A stretch of 64,000 bases of DNA, from positions 54,735,318 through 54,799,317 of the forward strand of contig NW_026262593.1 of assembly GCF_021869535.1 (NCBI RefSeq), in the 5' to 3' direction. Source of the stretch: Mytilus californianus (taxonomy: Eukaryota; Mollusca; Bivalvia; Mytilida; Mytilidae). Below are positions 1-12,200 of the stretch, one piece after another (within the stretch, counting starts at the first letter, position 1; each line of letters opens with the position of its first letter). Under the pieces are notes generated by a model. It was given only the letters and a program-made list of their open reading frames with translations. It did no database searches and was not told the DNA's origin. The translations under genes and the position numbers were made by a program.

Positions 1-749
1 ATTCTATGTGAATGTCAAAAGTGTTCATTATCTTGTCGATTTGTAAAGACATCCAATTTTTGTCTTCTATCTCAATTATTTTATTCCATTCGTGTAAACC
101 AAGGAAAGCTTGGAAGTCGGATGCGTGTTTTTTTATCTGTTTAAATCGTTTAACATTTCATCGATATTTTTACGCATTTCTGAGATCTTTTCAATAAACT
201 TATCAATACTTTTACATTTCGTTTTTTCTTCGTTGTCCAATTTAGCCAAAATATCTGTTTGGAGTTTATCTAAATGATTTTTTATTGCCTGTCGGACGTT
301 TTGCACTCCGGATATAATTTCATTTTTCTGAAGCTCAAAACTTGCCTTTTGGCCTTGTTTATCCTTTATCAGATTGCTAATAAGATCACTAATGTCCTTT
401 GCCCTATCTTCTAAATCTTCACAACTTCAATCAATGGCTTGAACTCTTTACATGTGTCATGGTTTTCAGAAACGCATGACACACAACATGGATCGTTGTG
501 AATTAAGCAGTAAAAATCGAATTTTCTATTGTGAACTTTACATTCCTGGTTGATGTCAGTAACAGAACCAGAAAGTTTCAGGTAATCTTCAATAAGTATA
601 GTTTTATGGTTCTTTGTTAATTTCATCCGGTCATGTTGTTTTTCACAATCATTACACATGGCTTCTTCACATTCGGAACACCAAACAGAGGCAGATTGTG
701 TCTTATCATCTGTCATACAAATATCGCATATAGATATGGATGTCGCCAT
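1..749 (-). pseudogene. TRIM-like B-box protein, 5' part, decayed (copy 1)
   Basis: The ATG is at 749, read leftwards. Residues 8-40 form a first B-box (CDIC, WCSEC, CNDC, H), and residues about 70-100 a second (CKVH, FYC-x2-H, CCVSC). A predicted coiled coil follows at 420-180. There is no RING. The frame breaks near 411, where about 27 bases present in the other copies are missing, and again near 150. Downstream frames still encode the family text EWNKIIE and KIMNTFDIHI, and the gene runs off the left edge before the beta-propeller. The family is known as E3-ligase-like or signalling scaffold proteins; without RING, ligase activity is doubtful. It is probably a pseudogene unless the assembly has errors. 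Confidence 0.8.
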
Positions 750-1126
750 TTTAAACTGAAACGTAGAAAATCATAAGTTTAATTTGAATAATCTGCTTTA
801 AGTTCGATGACTTGCTTTGATACATTATAGGATTAAACACATTTCTCTAGAAGTTATTGATGTGTAAACTGGGTCGATTAATACACAAACTAAAAACAAG
901 TCCAAAGGTGTTCAATCCTTATAATTCTAAACGAAAACACTTGCAATTTGTAATAAACATAATTTTCATTGGCTACTATTTACCGACAAATCCATATTTG
1001 ATATGTTGTAACTATAGATTTAGTCGCCATATTGACTTGCTGAAATTCTTAATGGTCGATTAAAGCAATATACATTGGAATGTACAAAAACATCTTCCTA
1101 AATTTATTTTAGCTTATTCACAAGTT

Positions 1127-1640
1127 TTGATTCAGAGACATCCAATGAAAGCTAGTCAACTGTTTGGTTACATAACTATCTTAAGGGGTGTTGCAGCTGA
1201 TAGTACTATTGAAAAGTGGTTCATGTATGATCAGCAATTAAGATTAAGAGTTGCAAGAAATCCTACAATAAATTGGGATATAATTGATGCTCAATTATGG
1301 CTAATACGCAACAACCACGAATTAACAAATGCTACGACTTTAAATTTAAAGGAGTTTTCTCTCGTTATAGTTTAAGGTTCAGTCATTCATGTTTAAAATG
1401 TTCTTTGAATCACCCATCCATAAGATATAGGAGATATTTAGGTTTAGATATCAACAAGCATTGGGCGCCAGGTAATGGTAATAGAACTTTCGAACCAAGA
1501 GTTCAAACTGACAACAGACGTTTTCAGCAAAATGTTGGTAATAACTTTGCCCAAAAAAATAGTTTGTTATATAATATTTCTTTCTTTGAATGTCAGATAA
1601 AAAGAAATTTCAGTTTGACTTATGGCATTTAGGTGTCTCA
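1127..1640 (+). pseudogene. Gag-like ORF of the DIRS/Ngaro element
   Basis: The first frame has the signature W-D-I-I-D-A-Q-L-W-L at 1278-1307, corresponding to the 'W-x-x-ID-x-ELWL' segment I recall from bivalve DIRS-type Gag proteins. After a frame change at about 1,330 comes a zinc-knuckle-like block (CYDFKFKG, FSHSCLKC, HPSI). Expected cysteines appear replaced by Phe, Leu and Tyr, so zinc binding is probably lost. No intact start is visible; the upstream reading frame opens on a non-ATG codon. Confidence 0.6.
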
Positions 1641-3007
1641 CCCATTAGAGTTGACATATTGGAAAATATATTAAAGGATTATCCAAATTTTTCTGGTTCT
1701 AAGTTATTGTTAGATGTTTTTAAACAAGGGTTTAAATTGAATTACACGGGACCAAGATACTCTAGAGAATTTGCAAATTTATTGTCTGTAAAAGAAAGCT
1801 CAGTTAAGCGAAATAGAACTTGGTAGAATGGCTGGACCTTTTAAAGAAAAGCCCATCTCCAAATTACGTTGCTCTCCCATTGGTTTAATACAAAAAAAAA
1901 AAAAACACTGGTTGTCTTACATTAATAACGCATTTGTCATACCCACCAAATTCCATTGTTAATGATTACATAGATGAGATTTACACAAAAGTTGAATACT
2001 CTTCATTTGATAATGCAACAAATATAATTAAAAAATTAGGAAAAAAAAAGCACTTTTAGGAAAAAAGGATAATAAATTAGCAATTCGATCATTAAAAGTG
2101 TACCCAGGTGATTTTGACTGATAAGGCATTAAATTATGAGATAAATATTACATAGATAAGCAATGCCCATGGTTTGTTCAATATCTTGTGCTGCTTTTGA
2201 GAAGTTTTCAACATTATTACATTTGACTGTTTCAAGTAGAACAAATGTAGATAATTTGGATCATTATTCAGATGATTTCTTTTTCGCTGGTGAGGCTGAT
2301 ACTGACAACTGCAAGCATTTGATTTTGATTTTCGATGAAATTTGTATGGAACTAGGTGTGCCTATTGCAGATAAAAAAACTGAAGGTCCATCAACAATTA
2401 TTGAATACCTTGGTTTAATAATTGATTCTCAAAATATGATGATAAAAATTCCTATTGACAAAATTACAAAGTTGTTGAAATTAATTGATTTCCTTTCGAG
2501 TCATAAAAAAAGGTTACTCTAAAGCACATGCAATCATTTACTAGTTGCTTAGTATTTTGTACAAAAGCTTTGCCGTCAAGAGTATTTAGCAGACGTTTAT
2601 AAAAAACACAACCTTCTATCAAAGTTTCAAACGGCATGAAACAAGATTTATTAAGTTGGAAATCATTTTTGACAACATTTAACGGGCATACATATATTCA
2701 AGATTCTAATTGGGTAAAAAGTCCTGATTTGGAATTGTTCATTGATAGTGTAGGAGGAAAAGATCTAGGTTGTGGAGCATTTTTAAATGGATCTTGGGCT
2801 TGTTTAAAATGGCCAAACAACTGGTCAAAAGACATACTCTCTGATATTACTTATTTGGAAATAGTTCCTATAGCATTAGCATTTTTTCATGGGGGAGAAT
2901 TTACGAAAAAAAAGATAATAATTCATTGTGATAATTCTGCTGTAGTGTCAATTCTTAATTCAAAAACATCCCAATCCGAACGAGTAATGCCCCTTTTGAG
3001 GCAATAG
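1625..3007 (+). pseudogene. Reverse transcriptase plus RNase H, broken
   Basis: The frame-hopping translation gives LNYTGPR, LGRMAGPF, SPIGL, THLSYPPNS and KVYPGDFD, which lead into an RT fold. At 2,163-2,522 the polymerase core reads MPMVCSIS, then Y-S-D-D at 2,264-2,275 (catalytic YxDD), then ELGVPIADKKTEG and EYLGLIID. RNase H occupies 2,720-3,007 with candidate acidic residues in LELFIDS, TYLEIVP and IIHCDNSAVV. Breaks occur near 1,826, 1,900, 2,050, 2,120 (a short stretch between the finger and palm motifs is lost) and 2,522. It cannot make a single protein. Confidence 0.8.
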
Positions 3008-3019
3008 TTTTCTGGACAT

Positions 3020-4135
3020 TAAAATATAATTTTCAATTTAAAGCTATGCATTTGTCATCAGTTACCAACAGCAGAAGTAGAACCTACACCAGTACCACAG
3101 GAATTCTGAGATCTCTTGATTTCGGAGCTTCCAAACTTTTTGATGCCGCTTTTTTAAATAGCACAAAAGCAGTATATGAACAGGCAGAAAAGTCTTTTCA
3201 CAAATTTCTTTTGGAATGCAAATACCCAATTATTTGGCCACCTAGTCTCGACTACATGATGAAATACATAGCTTATTTATCCCAAAAAATTGATGCGCCA
3301 TCAACTTGCAAATCTATATTTCTGGTCTGTGTTTTGAACTTAAAGCGGACAATTTGGAAGACATTACACAATTCTTTTTTATTAAAAAAAAATTGGCTGG
3401 GTTTGACAGATTGTATTCACGTCCTGACATCAGGTAACCTATAACAACTGAAATGATGGCACAAATGTCTAATGCATTATTACTAGTTTGTTTTCTAAAT
3501 ATGAAAGCACTTTATTTTGGGCACATCTCATTAGCATTTTGTGCATTTCTTAGAGGTGGAGAATAAACTCATCATAGATACCAGGATTGAAATTTTGTAT
3601 TTCCGCCAGACACGCGTTTCGTCTTCAAAAGACTCATCAGTGACGCTCGAATAAAAAAAAATTAAAAAGGCCAAATAAAGTACGATGTTGAAATTACTAT
3701 ACGATCTGTTAATGACATGGGGTATGTGTTGCAAAAGGATGATGTTACAATGGATTTTAACAAAAACATTATTTATGTTACTATTCGTTTTTCAAAAACA
3801 GATCAAAGAGGTTTGACAAAAAACTACATTGGCTATAAAATCAAACAGTAGTCTGATGTGTGAACTGCCAAATTATAATTCACAAAGACCACACCACAAC
3901 GGTCCTTACTTCTGTCATATGGATGAGAAAGCAATGACTAGATATCAATTTCATTCAATTCATACAAAAACATTAAATTTTCTTGATTATGATGTTAAAG
4001 GATTTAATACTCATTCCTTCAGAATAGGTGCAGCAACACATGCATTTTTCAATGAAAAAAAAAACTGAAAAAGAAATAAAAAACATGGGTCAATGGAAGT
4101 CCTCTTCATTCAAGCGATACATTTGTATAAATTAA
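3020..4135 (+). pseudogene. Tyrosine recombinase of the DIRS/Ngaro element, interrupted
   Basis: The N-terminal core-binding domain lies at 3,046-3,440 (KSFHKFLLECKYP, PPSLDYMMKYIAYLS). The catalytic residues expected of a tyrosine recombinase can all be seen across frames: Arg in AFLRGGE (about 3,545-3,563), His-x-x-Arg in HSFRIGAAT (about 4,012-4,038), and Tyr in SFKRYI (about 4,107-4,125). The frame is broken by a nested 126-129 bp repeat at 3,564-3,692 and by frameshifts near 3,440, 3,760 and 4,065. The conserved SKTDQRGLTKNYI segment is at about 3,793-3,830. Confidence 0.8.
3564..3692 (-). repeat. Short dispersed repeat R1 nested in the recombinase
   Basis: Removing this segment rejoins the recombinase frame (RGGE followed by ITIRS), so the insertion limits are exact. 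GAA flanks both sides, suggesting a 3-bp target duplication. The reverse complement matches 17,127-17,253 and 28,235-28,345 almost throughout, including the core GACGAAACGCG. It lacks the upstream 140 bp found in those longer copies, which looks like 5' truncation. Confidence 0.8.
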
Positions 4136-4144
4136 TTGAAATCT

Positions 4145-4672
4145 TTCAGAAATGAGAGACATATGGATTAATGCCTCATCTATAATAAAAAGGGCGTCCG
4201 AACATACCAAAAACAGACCAACAGGAACAAATTTAGGCTTCGATAAAAAGGTTACAACATAATTTGTCCTGGTTTGTCGGGGATGACGTGGTTAAATGGT
4301 GACAGGACAATTGATGCTGTATTGAATTGGAGAGGGGTCCCATCAGTTTTATTAATCCATTGTGGTAGAAATAATCTGGTAAATTGTTGTAATGGTGACT
4401 TGTTGTTTAATATGAGTAGTACTTTTCATGATTTAAAATTCATGAGGCCGAAAATGTTATTTATTTGGTCTTTTAGTTTACCACTTCTTAATTGGAGTGG
4501 TGCTATTAATAATAAAAAGATGGAAAAATCTAGACGTCGCATTAATAGAGGAGTTTGATCTTACATAAGTAAAATAGGTTGCAAGTCAATTAAACATTCG
4601 GATTTTGAAGACAAACATCAAGCATTATTTGTTGCCGATGGTGTTCATTTTTCTTTTTTTGGGGAATGATAT
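4145..4672 (+). pseudogene. SGNH/GDSL hydrolase domain of the element
   Basis: Block I is recognisable as WINASSIIKRA (Ser nucleophile region, with the usual Gly changed to Ala), followed by RPTGTNLGF. Block III is LLIHCGRNNL, normally HCGxND. Block V, in another frame after the stop at 4,558, is ADGVHFS (the Asp-x-x-His pair). There are at least two frame changes. Such a hydrolase downstream of the recombinase is known from Ngaro-like retrotransposons; its role there is not established. Confidence 0.7.
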
Positions 4673-5389
4673 ATTTTTTCAGTACTATCCAAACTACTAT
4701 TGAACTACTTATTGACCATCCATTCAGGACATTATGTCTTGATGAGTTGTAATACTCAATTTATTTTGGGACATACCATTTATTAGTTATTTACTAATAC
4801 TTGAGTAACTAGTTATTGAATGTTTTGTTGCCCTGTGTAACCAAACATTTGAAAGACTATGAAAGTTGAAAATGTTTGTGTTTGCTTTAGTAACAAATTT
4901 GAATTATTTGTTTTGGTTGAACATTTGCATAATTATTTGATTTGTGATGTTGATTTAATGTTGAATATTTAATTGACTTGCTATGTTGATTTAATGTTGT
5001 TGTAAAATAATTGGTCATCGGCTTTAAGGTTTTGTTAACTTTGGCGGAATTTATCTTATTTAGGTGCTGGAAGCCCAGTTACTACCTCTTCAGTGCTGGT
5101 AGCCCTTTACTGAAATCAAAGAAAAACATAATTATATTGTCATTGAATGATTTATTCTTTGGCCTCTTGAAATTCTGATTGTTGTTATGATGTTGTTGTA
5201 AAATTAAAGCCATGACATATTCGCCAATTCTATTCATGAGACAAATAATTGATGACGGCATAGAAACTAATTGTATGTCATAGGTATTACTTTATTCGAT
5301 TTACCATTTACTAATAGTGTCATTTTTGTATATTCGATATCATATACAATAAACGCAAATTAACAAGAACCTTTGTCATGTTTGTTCAA

Positions 5390-7560
5390 ATATTGCCTTT
5401 AATTTTTTTTTTTTTTTTATAAAGTTTGATAACGTTTTCCCGAAAACTATTAACAACAAGATCCAATGGAACACAGCAAAGATAAACTCGCTATTAACTA
5501 ACTCAAAACTCAAATATGCGCTCTTATTGAGATGACATAACCTTATTATCATCAACCAGTCCAATAGTCAGTCTTGTCTGCTAGCAGATAACAATTGTTT
5601 TACGAAAAATCATTCCTTTTTGTATCCATGAAGAGACAATAGCTGAATTTCGGAAAAATTTATTTATTTTATGCGACTGTCATACAAGTGAGAGCTTTAG
5701 CTAGCTATAAAACCAGGTTTAATCCACTATTTTCTACATAAGAAAAATGCCTGTACTAAGTCAGGAATATGACAGTTGTTATCCATTCGTTTGATGTGTT
5801 TGAGCTTTTGGTTTTACCATTTTATTGGGAACCATCCGTTTTGAATTTTCCTCGGAGTTTGGTATTTTTGTTATTTTGACTTTCAGTACTTGTTTCTGAA
5901 ACTCGATGTTTGGAAAGGCAATCGATTCTGGATGATGTTTTATTAATATCAAATACATTGAGTTACAGTAGAGAAATCAAATGTAAATTAACTCGTACAT
6001 CCATTTCTATACAACAAAGAAAAGCATATAAAATAACAGTTACCACAATTGAAGCGACAACACGTGTAGACAGATAAAACGTAAACGGTTATACATCATT
6101 AACTTTCTTAGGATCCAGGATCCAGTCTGAACTATCACGCAATGGAATAGAATATTATGGTAAATTTACAAATCAGCCTACCATTTTGATGACTCAATAT
6201 AACGACCACGAAGATATGTGTAGAAACAAACATGTCGTATCGTTCATCTAATTCCTGAAGGTGACCGTGAAACTAGTGTAGTATCAATATCAGTCGTTCT
6301 TCATCATTACATTGATGAGAGAGTTTTGCTTGAGAGGCACATACATGTTTTTTAGTCTTAAATGCATGTATTTTTTGTTAGTTGTTATTAGCTTCAAAGT
6401 AGCTATAAGTAACTGCGAATACTCTCAGATCTCTACTTAGTGTCTAGTTGATGAATATTCCATATCAACTTTACAAATAATACACGATTGTCTTGAAATA
6501 TAGATTCTAGGTACGAAAGTTGTTTATCATCCTAATTACGTGTAATAGTGTTCTTTTATTAGTCTTTGTTTATTATTTTTACTGTTTTGTCTGTTTTTTG
6601 TTATATTCATTTGACGTGGCTCGGTACTTAAGCATCCCGTCATTGTGTTACTGTGATATGGTATATTTTTGTATTCTTGTCTTTCGTGTTTGCTAATGTG
6701 CCTTGTCTATATTTTTCTTTATTGACATATTTGATTGTTTTTATTGTGATTAAGATTATAACACAATGTTAACTGCTATACCCCTTTTTTGACATTTCAA
6801 CCTATCATGGCTGTTTGTTTTGTTCACACATTGTTGTCAATATAATGGAATTTTATGAGACTGTCATACAAGTGAGAGGTTAAGCAAGCTATTAAACCAG
6901 GTTTAATCCACTATTTTCTACTTAAGAAAATGCCTGTACCAAGTCAGGAATATGACAGTGGTTATCCATTCGTTTGATGTGATGGAGCTTTTAACTTTGT
7001 CATTAGATTAGGGACTCTCTGTTTTGAATTTTCCTTGGAGTTCGGTATTTTTGTTATCTTAGTTTTTGTTGTGGGTTGTATTAAAACTCCGGTCTGTGTC
7101 TTTGTAAGATGTTATTCTGATTTGTATCGATCTGATTAGCTCAACCCTTTTCAATTGATTTTTATAGTTAGTTCTTATATTGTACTGTTACACCACTGTT
7201 TCAGGTTAAAGGGAGGGTTCGGCGCCATCAAACTAATTTAACCCAGCCACATTCTGTATGTGCCTGTCCCAAGTCAGGGGCCTGTAATTAATCGGTTTTT
7301 TGTTGGGTGCTTTATATCATTTTTGTTTTTGTTCATTGTTTTGTAAATAAATCGGGCCGTTTGTTTTATTGTTAGAATTGTTTTATATTTGTCATTTCGG
7401 GGCCTTTTAAAACTGACTATGTGGTATTGTTTTTGCACATTGTTGAAGGCCGTACAGTGACCTTTATTTTTTTAACCTCTATGTAATAAGATCTCTGGTG
7501 GGAGTTGTCTCATTGGTATTCATACCACATCTTCTTATTTTTTTATATACATTAGATATC
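5390..7560. repeat. Repeat cluster: two R2 copies and one R3 copy
   Basis: R2 copies lie at 5,663-5,885 and 6,848-7,075. They share GCTAGCTATAAAACCAGG, CCAAGTCAGGAATATGACAG and a tail resembling TTTTGAATTTTCCTYGGAGTT. R3 lies at 7,195-7,545 with a CCCAAGTCAGG head and a GAAGGCCGTAC core, ending in a GAGTTGTCTCATTGG-like block. I see no coding sequence here; the remaining stretches are AT-rich and unassigned. Confidence 0.65.
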
Positions 7561-8905
7561 AAGATGTATGCACGCAAGGAATTATTTGAAAAATATGAAA
7601 AAATGGATCATTTCAAAAGAATAATGGCATATTACAACTGAGAAGAATAAAGTTGAATAAAAAATTAAAATTATCACGCATTCTCCTAGATTGTCAATTT
7701 CATTAAAAAGATCCAGAAATGAAGCAGATCTTCTCGACCCAAACATTAACTCGGATGTAGATAATTTTGTTTGACAGAACATTTTCGATAAAGCATATAA
7801 TAAGACTTTGGTTTAAAATAGAAACACATTTAAATGACACAATGCACTCAATTGCATAAAGGAATAGGAAAAATAATTATCGATATTGTTGCACAAATGT
7901 GTTTGATGGGTTTGAATATATGTCTTGCAGATTATTTTAAAATCTTCTTATAATTGAAACCACTGAGTAATAGCTTGTCTCAATACTTATTTTTATTGTA
8001 TCTTGTAAAGAAAGACGTGTACATGATTTATTGGATCATCAGACGAGTTTGTCATATATCACTCTTTAAAAGGTTTTTGTGATTTTTATCTATCCAATAT
8101 AAAGATGGAAGATTTTTGTCGTCCTTTTTGGTGTTAATTCTGAAATGAGATTTGACCGCTTTGATGAATGATGTAAGCATACGTGACAAACCATGGCAAT
8201 ATTTTAAGCATTTGTTCGTTATTAATAGTAAAAAGAAGATACACTGCATTTCAGATTACAAATGTCAACAATCAATTTACAAGAATAAATATATTGATCG
8301 TGAGTAAAAGTAAAAGAAAGATACATTGCATTTCAGATTACAAATTTCAACAGTCAATTTACAAGAATATATAAAGGTTGTTAAAGAGAACTCAATTTTC
8401 TTGTAAAGTTTTCGATGTAAATAAATTATGGACAATTTCCTTTAATGTCAGAAGTATTACTTTTCTATTGTTGTCCGACCCCCAAGTTATCTCACTGTAT
8501 TTTTATTTTTTTGTTTCTAAGTGCAGATAAGTTAATTCATATATGTTAAAACAATACATAAAGTAACAAAATACGATCCACACAAACATAAACAAATAAA
8601 CGCATAGGAAATAAAATTATAACGTATAGCACAAACCTTTATATTCGAAAGTACCATAAATTGTGGATTTAAACACACGGTAATCTGTGAAGCAGTGTTG
8701 CTGTTTAATGGAAAACTTTATCGATTATAGCAAAAGGTATATTCATATCAGTAAAAGCTGAAGGTAAGATTAAAATAGATATCGCCTTGAACAGATTATA
8801 AAATGAATAAGTATTAACTTTATAAAAGGCTTCTCTGACGAGTAATTGCTAAGATTATAGAAATAAGTAAAAGTCATATACTTCGTAAGGAAGCCATGAT
8901 GATGG
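7560..8905. other. AT-rich non-coding stretch with one tandem duplication
   Basis: No reading frame here looks like a protein. The only structure I see is a tandem pair at 8,231-8,374. Otherwise nothing can be assigned. Confidence 0.5.
8231..8374. repeat. Tandem duplication, period 81 bp
   Basis: Units at 8,231-8,292 and 8,312-8,374 share GCATTTCAGATTACAAAT and CAATTTACAAGAATA with few substitutions. There is no sign of coding. Confidence 0.8.
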
Positions 8906-8926
8906 CATACCTAATTGAGTTTTTTA

Positions 8927-9262
8927 AGAACTGATTTCGTAACACTTGTTTATATTTCCACCGCCGTATACTGCTGTTATGGACTATCAGTCCCCGATGG
9001 TGCAGTTCGGTCACAAGTCAGTATTTTTCAGCAAGATCCAATTCTCAACATTCATCCTGAAATTCGTTCCTTATTTACGTTTTGCAAGCATCCTGTCGTG
9101 GTAAATTCGGAGCCTATGTTTCAGGAGCCGGGATACCTACCTCCAAAGGATAGAGCCCTATCACTACAGCCTGGGGCACAGAACCTTGTTCAAATGAATC
9201 ATGAGTCCCTATTTTGTGGCCTGGGGCACAAAAACTTGCTCAAAGGAACCCGGATCCCTTAA
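8927..9262 (+). CDS. Possible exon of an unrecognised secreted protein
   Basis: An open frame of about 110 codons lies in GC-richer sequence than its surroundings. It begins with a hydrophobic stretch (FVTLVYISTAVYCCYGLSV) resembling a signal peptide and ends at TAA after KGTRIP. No in-frame ATG precedes it. TTTTTTAAG just upstream could be a splice acceptor, so this may be an internal or terminal exon. The last 120 bp hold two imperfect copies of a GCCTGGGGCACARAA-type unit, which argues for repeat origin of the C-terminus. I do not recognise the protein, and it could be chance. Confidence 0.25.
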   Translation, partial: RTDFVTLVYISTAVYCCYGLSVPDGAVRSQVSIFQQDPILNIHPEIRSLFTFCKHPVVVNSEPMFQEPGYLPPKDRALSLQPGAQNLVQMNHESLFCGLGHKNLLKGTRIP

Positions 9263-9264
9263 TT

Positions 9265-12200
9265 AGGAGCCCATATACCGTGTTATCCCCCAATACCAGT
9301 GTTCGTTGCAGATGATAATATTTTCTGATTAGTTCTGTCGGTATTTTTCAACACACGATATTTATAGATCCCTACTTGAAGCTGTAGGCGTCAAATCAAA
9401 AATGTATGCATGCAGATGATCTCTATATACAGGCTTCCGGAGCATAACATGTAAGTGTTACCCTTGACTGTATGTCCGTCCCAATGTTTGTTTCTGCACT
9501 CTTACTTGATTTTGTCTTATGCAAAATTTATGAAACTCATACACATTTAAAAGAACCACAATTGCTAAGTTCGATTTAGGGTTGTGAGTCATTTACCGTT
9601 CTACAGTTATGCTCCTTTTTACCTTTGAAAATTGCAAAGCTTGAGTGGTGGGATTTGTGTCCTCAGACACGTTCTTCATTTACTGTAGAGTGATTTTTGT
9701 TCCAAAATGATCTCTATAGCCATAGTTCCAGTTACCAAATTTTCAAACGCATGACTTTTTATACGCCTGTCAAAGACGGGACATATAAATTGTTTACCAA
9801 TGTTCGTCTGTCTGTCAACACTTTGTAAGATAATTTAGATTTGATGTAATGAGTTTTGTATTTGAAAAATATTTGGCTGTGTCATAACAGAGTTTAAGAG
9901 GGTAGGAATAGGGTACCCCACATGACGAATGACGATGAAATTTTGTTTTTCTAAATAACGTTGAAGATAAACATTTTACTCCATTTGACGCTAAAGTTTG
10001 CTTCAAAATGAGATTTGACGAATGATGATAAAAAAAAAAAAAAAGCTCAATTGACGCTAACGGTAGCAAAAAAAAAAAACTGTTAACGCTTGACGATAAA
10101 AAGCATTCGTATCCTCCTTTAACAGTTTGAATCAAGGCAATTCTTTACATATGCACTTACTCCAGTATGCTCAACACATGTACTTTACCATGTTTACATT
10201 ATTGTTGACATTGATGTTGTTTATTTTCATCTTTTTTGAGAAAAATTGTTTCATGATCAAAATCGGTTATTTTTTAATAAACATAACGAGCAGTAGATTA
10301 AAACATTAATTCTCCTCGTCTTAGGGAGAAAAGAAGTAAGTTAACCCTAAAAAAGAACGATACCTCGGAAAAAAAGATGCATATCTCTTTAAGGCAAGGG
10401 AAACACAATTCCACATTAACTGGGTTTGTCTCTCGAAAGGAAGAGGGAAATATGGTGTTCAGAGGGGAATGCAATGTGTTTTTTTTTCAATGTCGCTTCG
10501 GATAGACTAAACCAAAAAAATATTTATCTGCCTACCAACATAAATCAACTTTTTACTGATAAAAAGACTGGGTTTTTTTTTACAGTTAATATTTTGCTAC
10601 AGTCTAAGAATAAAGTAGTGATGTTTGTGGGTTTAGTGGTTACTGAAAAGCTTCAGAACATTTTACAACAAGAATATATCTGAAAAATAACTTCAACTCT
10701 TAAATAGATTTGTTTATTTTTGGTTCAGACTTTTTAGATGGTGTTATGATCAAAATGACCGTTTAAAAGACTAAAATGCCTTTATTAGTGATTGTATATA
10801 CAGTTGAAATGTTTTGTGTTTTTAGAAAAAGACACGTGTTGGACGTGAGTGTAGCATGTGTAGAGAGTTATGATATGTAAAATTTTGTATGTAATATTTT
10901 AGAAAAACCATTCCCAAACTAAGGTACATTGAAAAGCCGACATATCTTTACCTGAAGTAATTAAGATATATATCTTTTACGTTAAAATACTAAACCAGGA
11001 ATTTTCCTCGCATGCAAACAATACAAATACTATCTTGACCACAGATTAGTTGGAGTTTTTTTTAACTTATTACACGACAAGATTGAACGTATTTATTTTC
11101 TGTTAGTATTTAATAGAATTTCTATTGTGATTGATATCACGTGGTCGATAAAACATCAGTTAACTCATTTATATTTGCCATATGTAATAAAACGTTGAAC
11201 CTAGTTTACATCAGAGTCATTCATAGAAAAAATCAACATTTTCATGTCCTAGGAAAACAGTCTATTTATTCTATACTGTTTAACGAACATTCAACTCATT
11301 GTGATACTGCTGATGACATTCTTAAACTGTAGGCGGAATCTCAGAAAAACGTTTCTATTGTTTATATGAATATCTGGACAAGTTTCATATACATCGCTCC
11401 TAATAAGGGCCTTTGTGAAGTGTTGCTATCAAAAAAAAAAGAACGCTGACTTCCCAAGTATTTTTGTTTAAAAAGAAAGGGGGAGGATTTGTGACTTTCT
11501 AAACTAACCTTTCTTGACTGATGTACACGTAGGAGTACCCTGAAAAGTGTGCTATTGTATAGATAAACAGCTTTAAAAATCAGTGTAACAATAAACATAT
11601 GTATGTTCTCTATACAAAAATAGTAAGAAAAAACACATTACGCAAATTACACGATATAACAGACAGCTGACAAGAAAAAGTATTAAAAAATGGCTACCGA
11701 ACTGTAAAAAAAACAAATTTAGACTTTTCTTACCTTGGAGAAGACCTTTCGTTTTGTCTCGACTTACCAGTTTACCCCATGGGCCACTGTTTTTTGATAC
11801 GTAGTAACAAAATTTAAATAATAAAACAGAAACGTACAAACTACACAATTATTAACCCAACATAATAGAAAAACAAAATATATGGGGTATTCATCCATGA
11901 CATACAATCAGTACATTCCAAGCAAGAGGCACACAAAAAGCAAAGGAACGGTGCTTTAGTTGCTGTATAATATAACATATATAACATATAGATGACCTAA
12001 GATATAAACTTTAATACAAACCTTAACAAGTCCATCAATCACTCTGATTGTAAAGTCAGGTGTATCTGTGTCAGGGCAATCTTTATTATTCATATCACGA
12101 GATATACATATCAGTAATAGTTAAAACTTAGGTCAATATACTAGTATTTATATATACTTTGACAGATTACAAATAATCAAGTTAAAAACTAGTTTTTGCC

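Larger units (their letters stand above)
1080..5350 (+). mobile_element. Decayed tyrosine-recombinase retrotransposon (DIRS/Ngaro type)
   Basis: Coding order is Gag-like, reverse transcriptase, RNase H, tyrosine recombinase, then SGNH hydrolase. The recombinase in place of a DDE integrase defines the DIRS superfamily. No adenine methyltransferase sits between RNase H and the recombinase, and a hydrolase lies at the 3' side, which fits Ngaro-like elements better than DIRS1. Every domain carries frameshifts or stops. Outer limits are estimates: I could not resolve the terminal repeats. The 4,680-5,350 stretch is non-coding and probably the 3' region. Confidence 0.8.
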
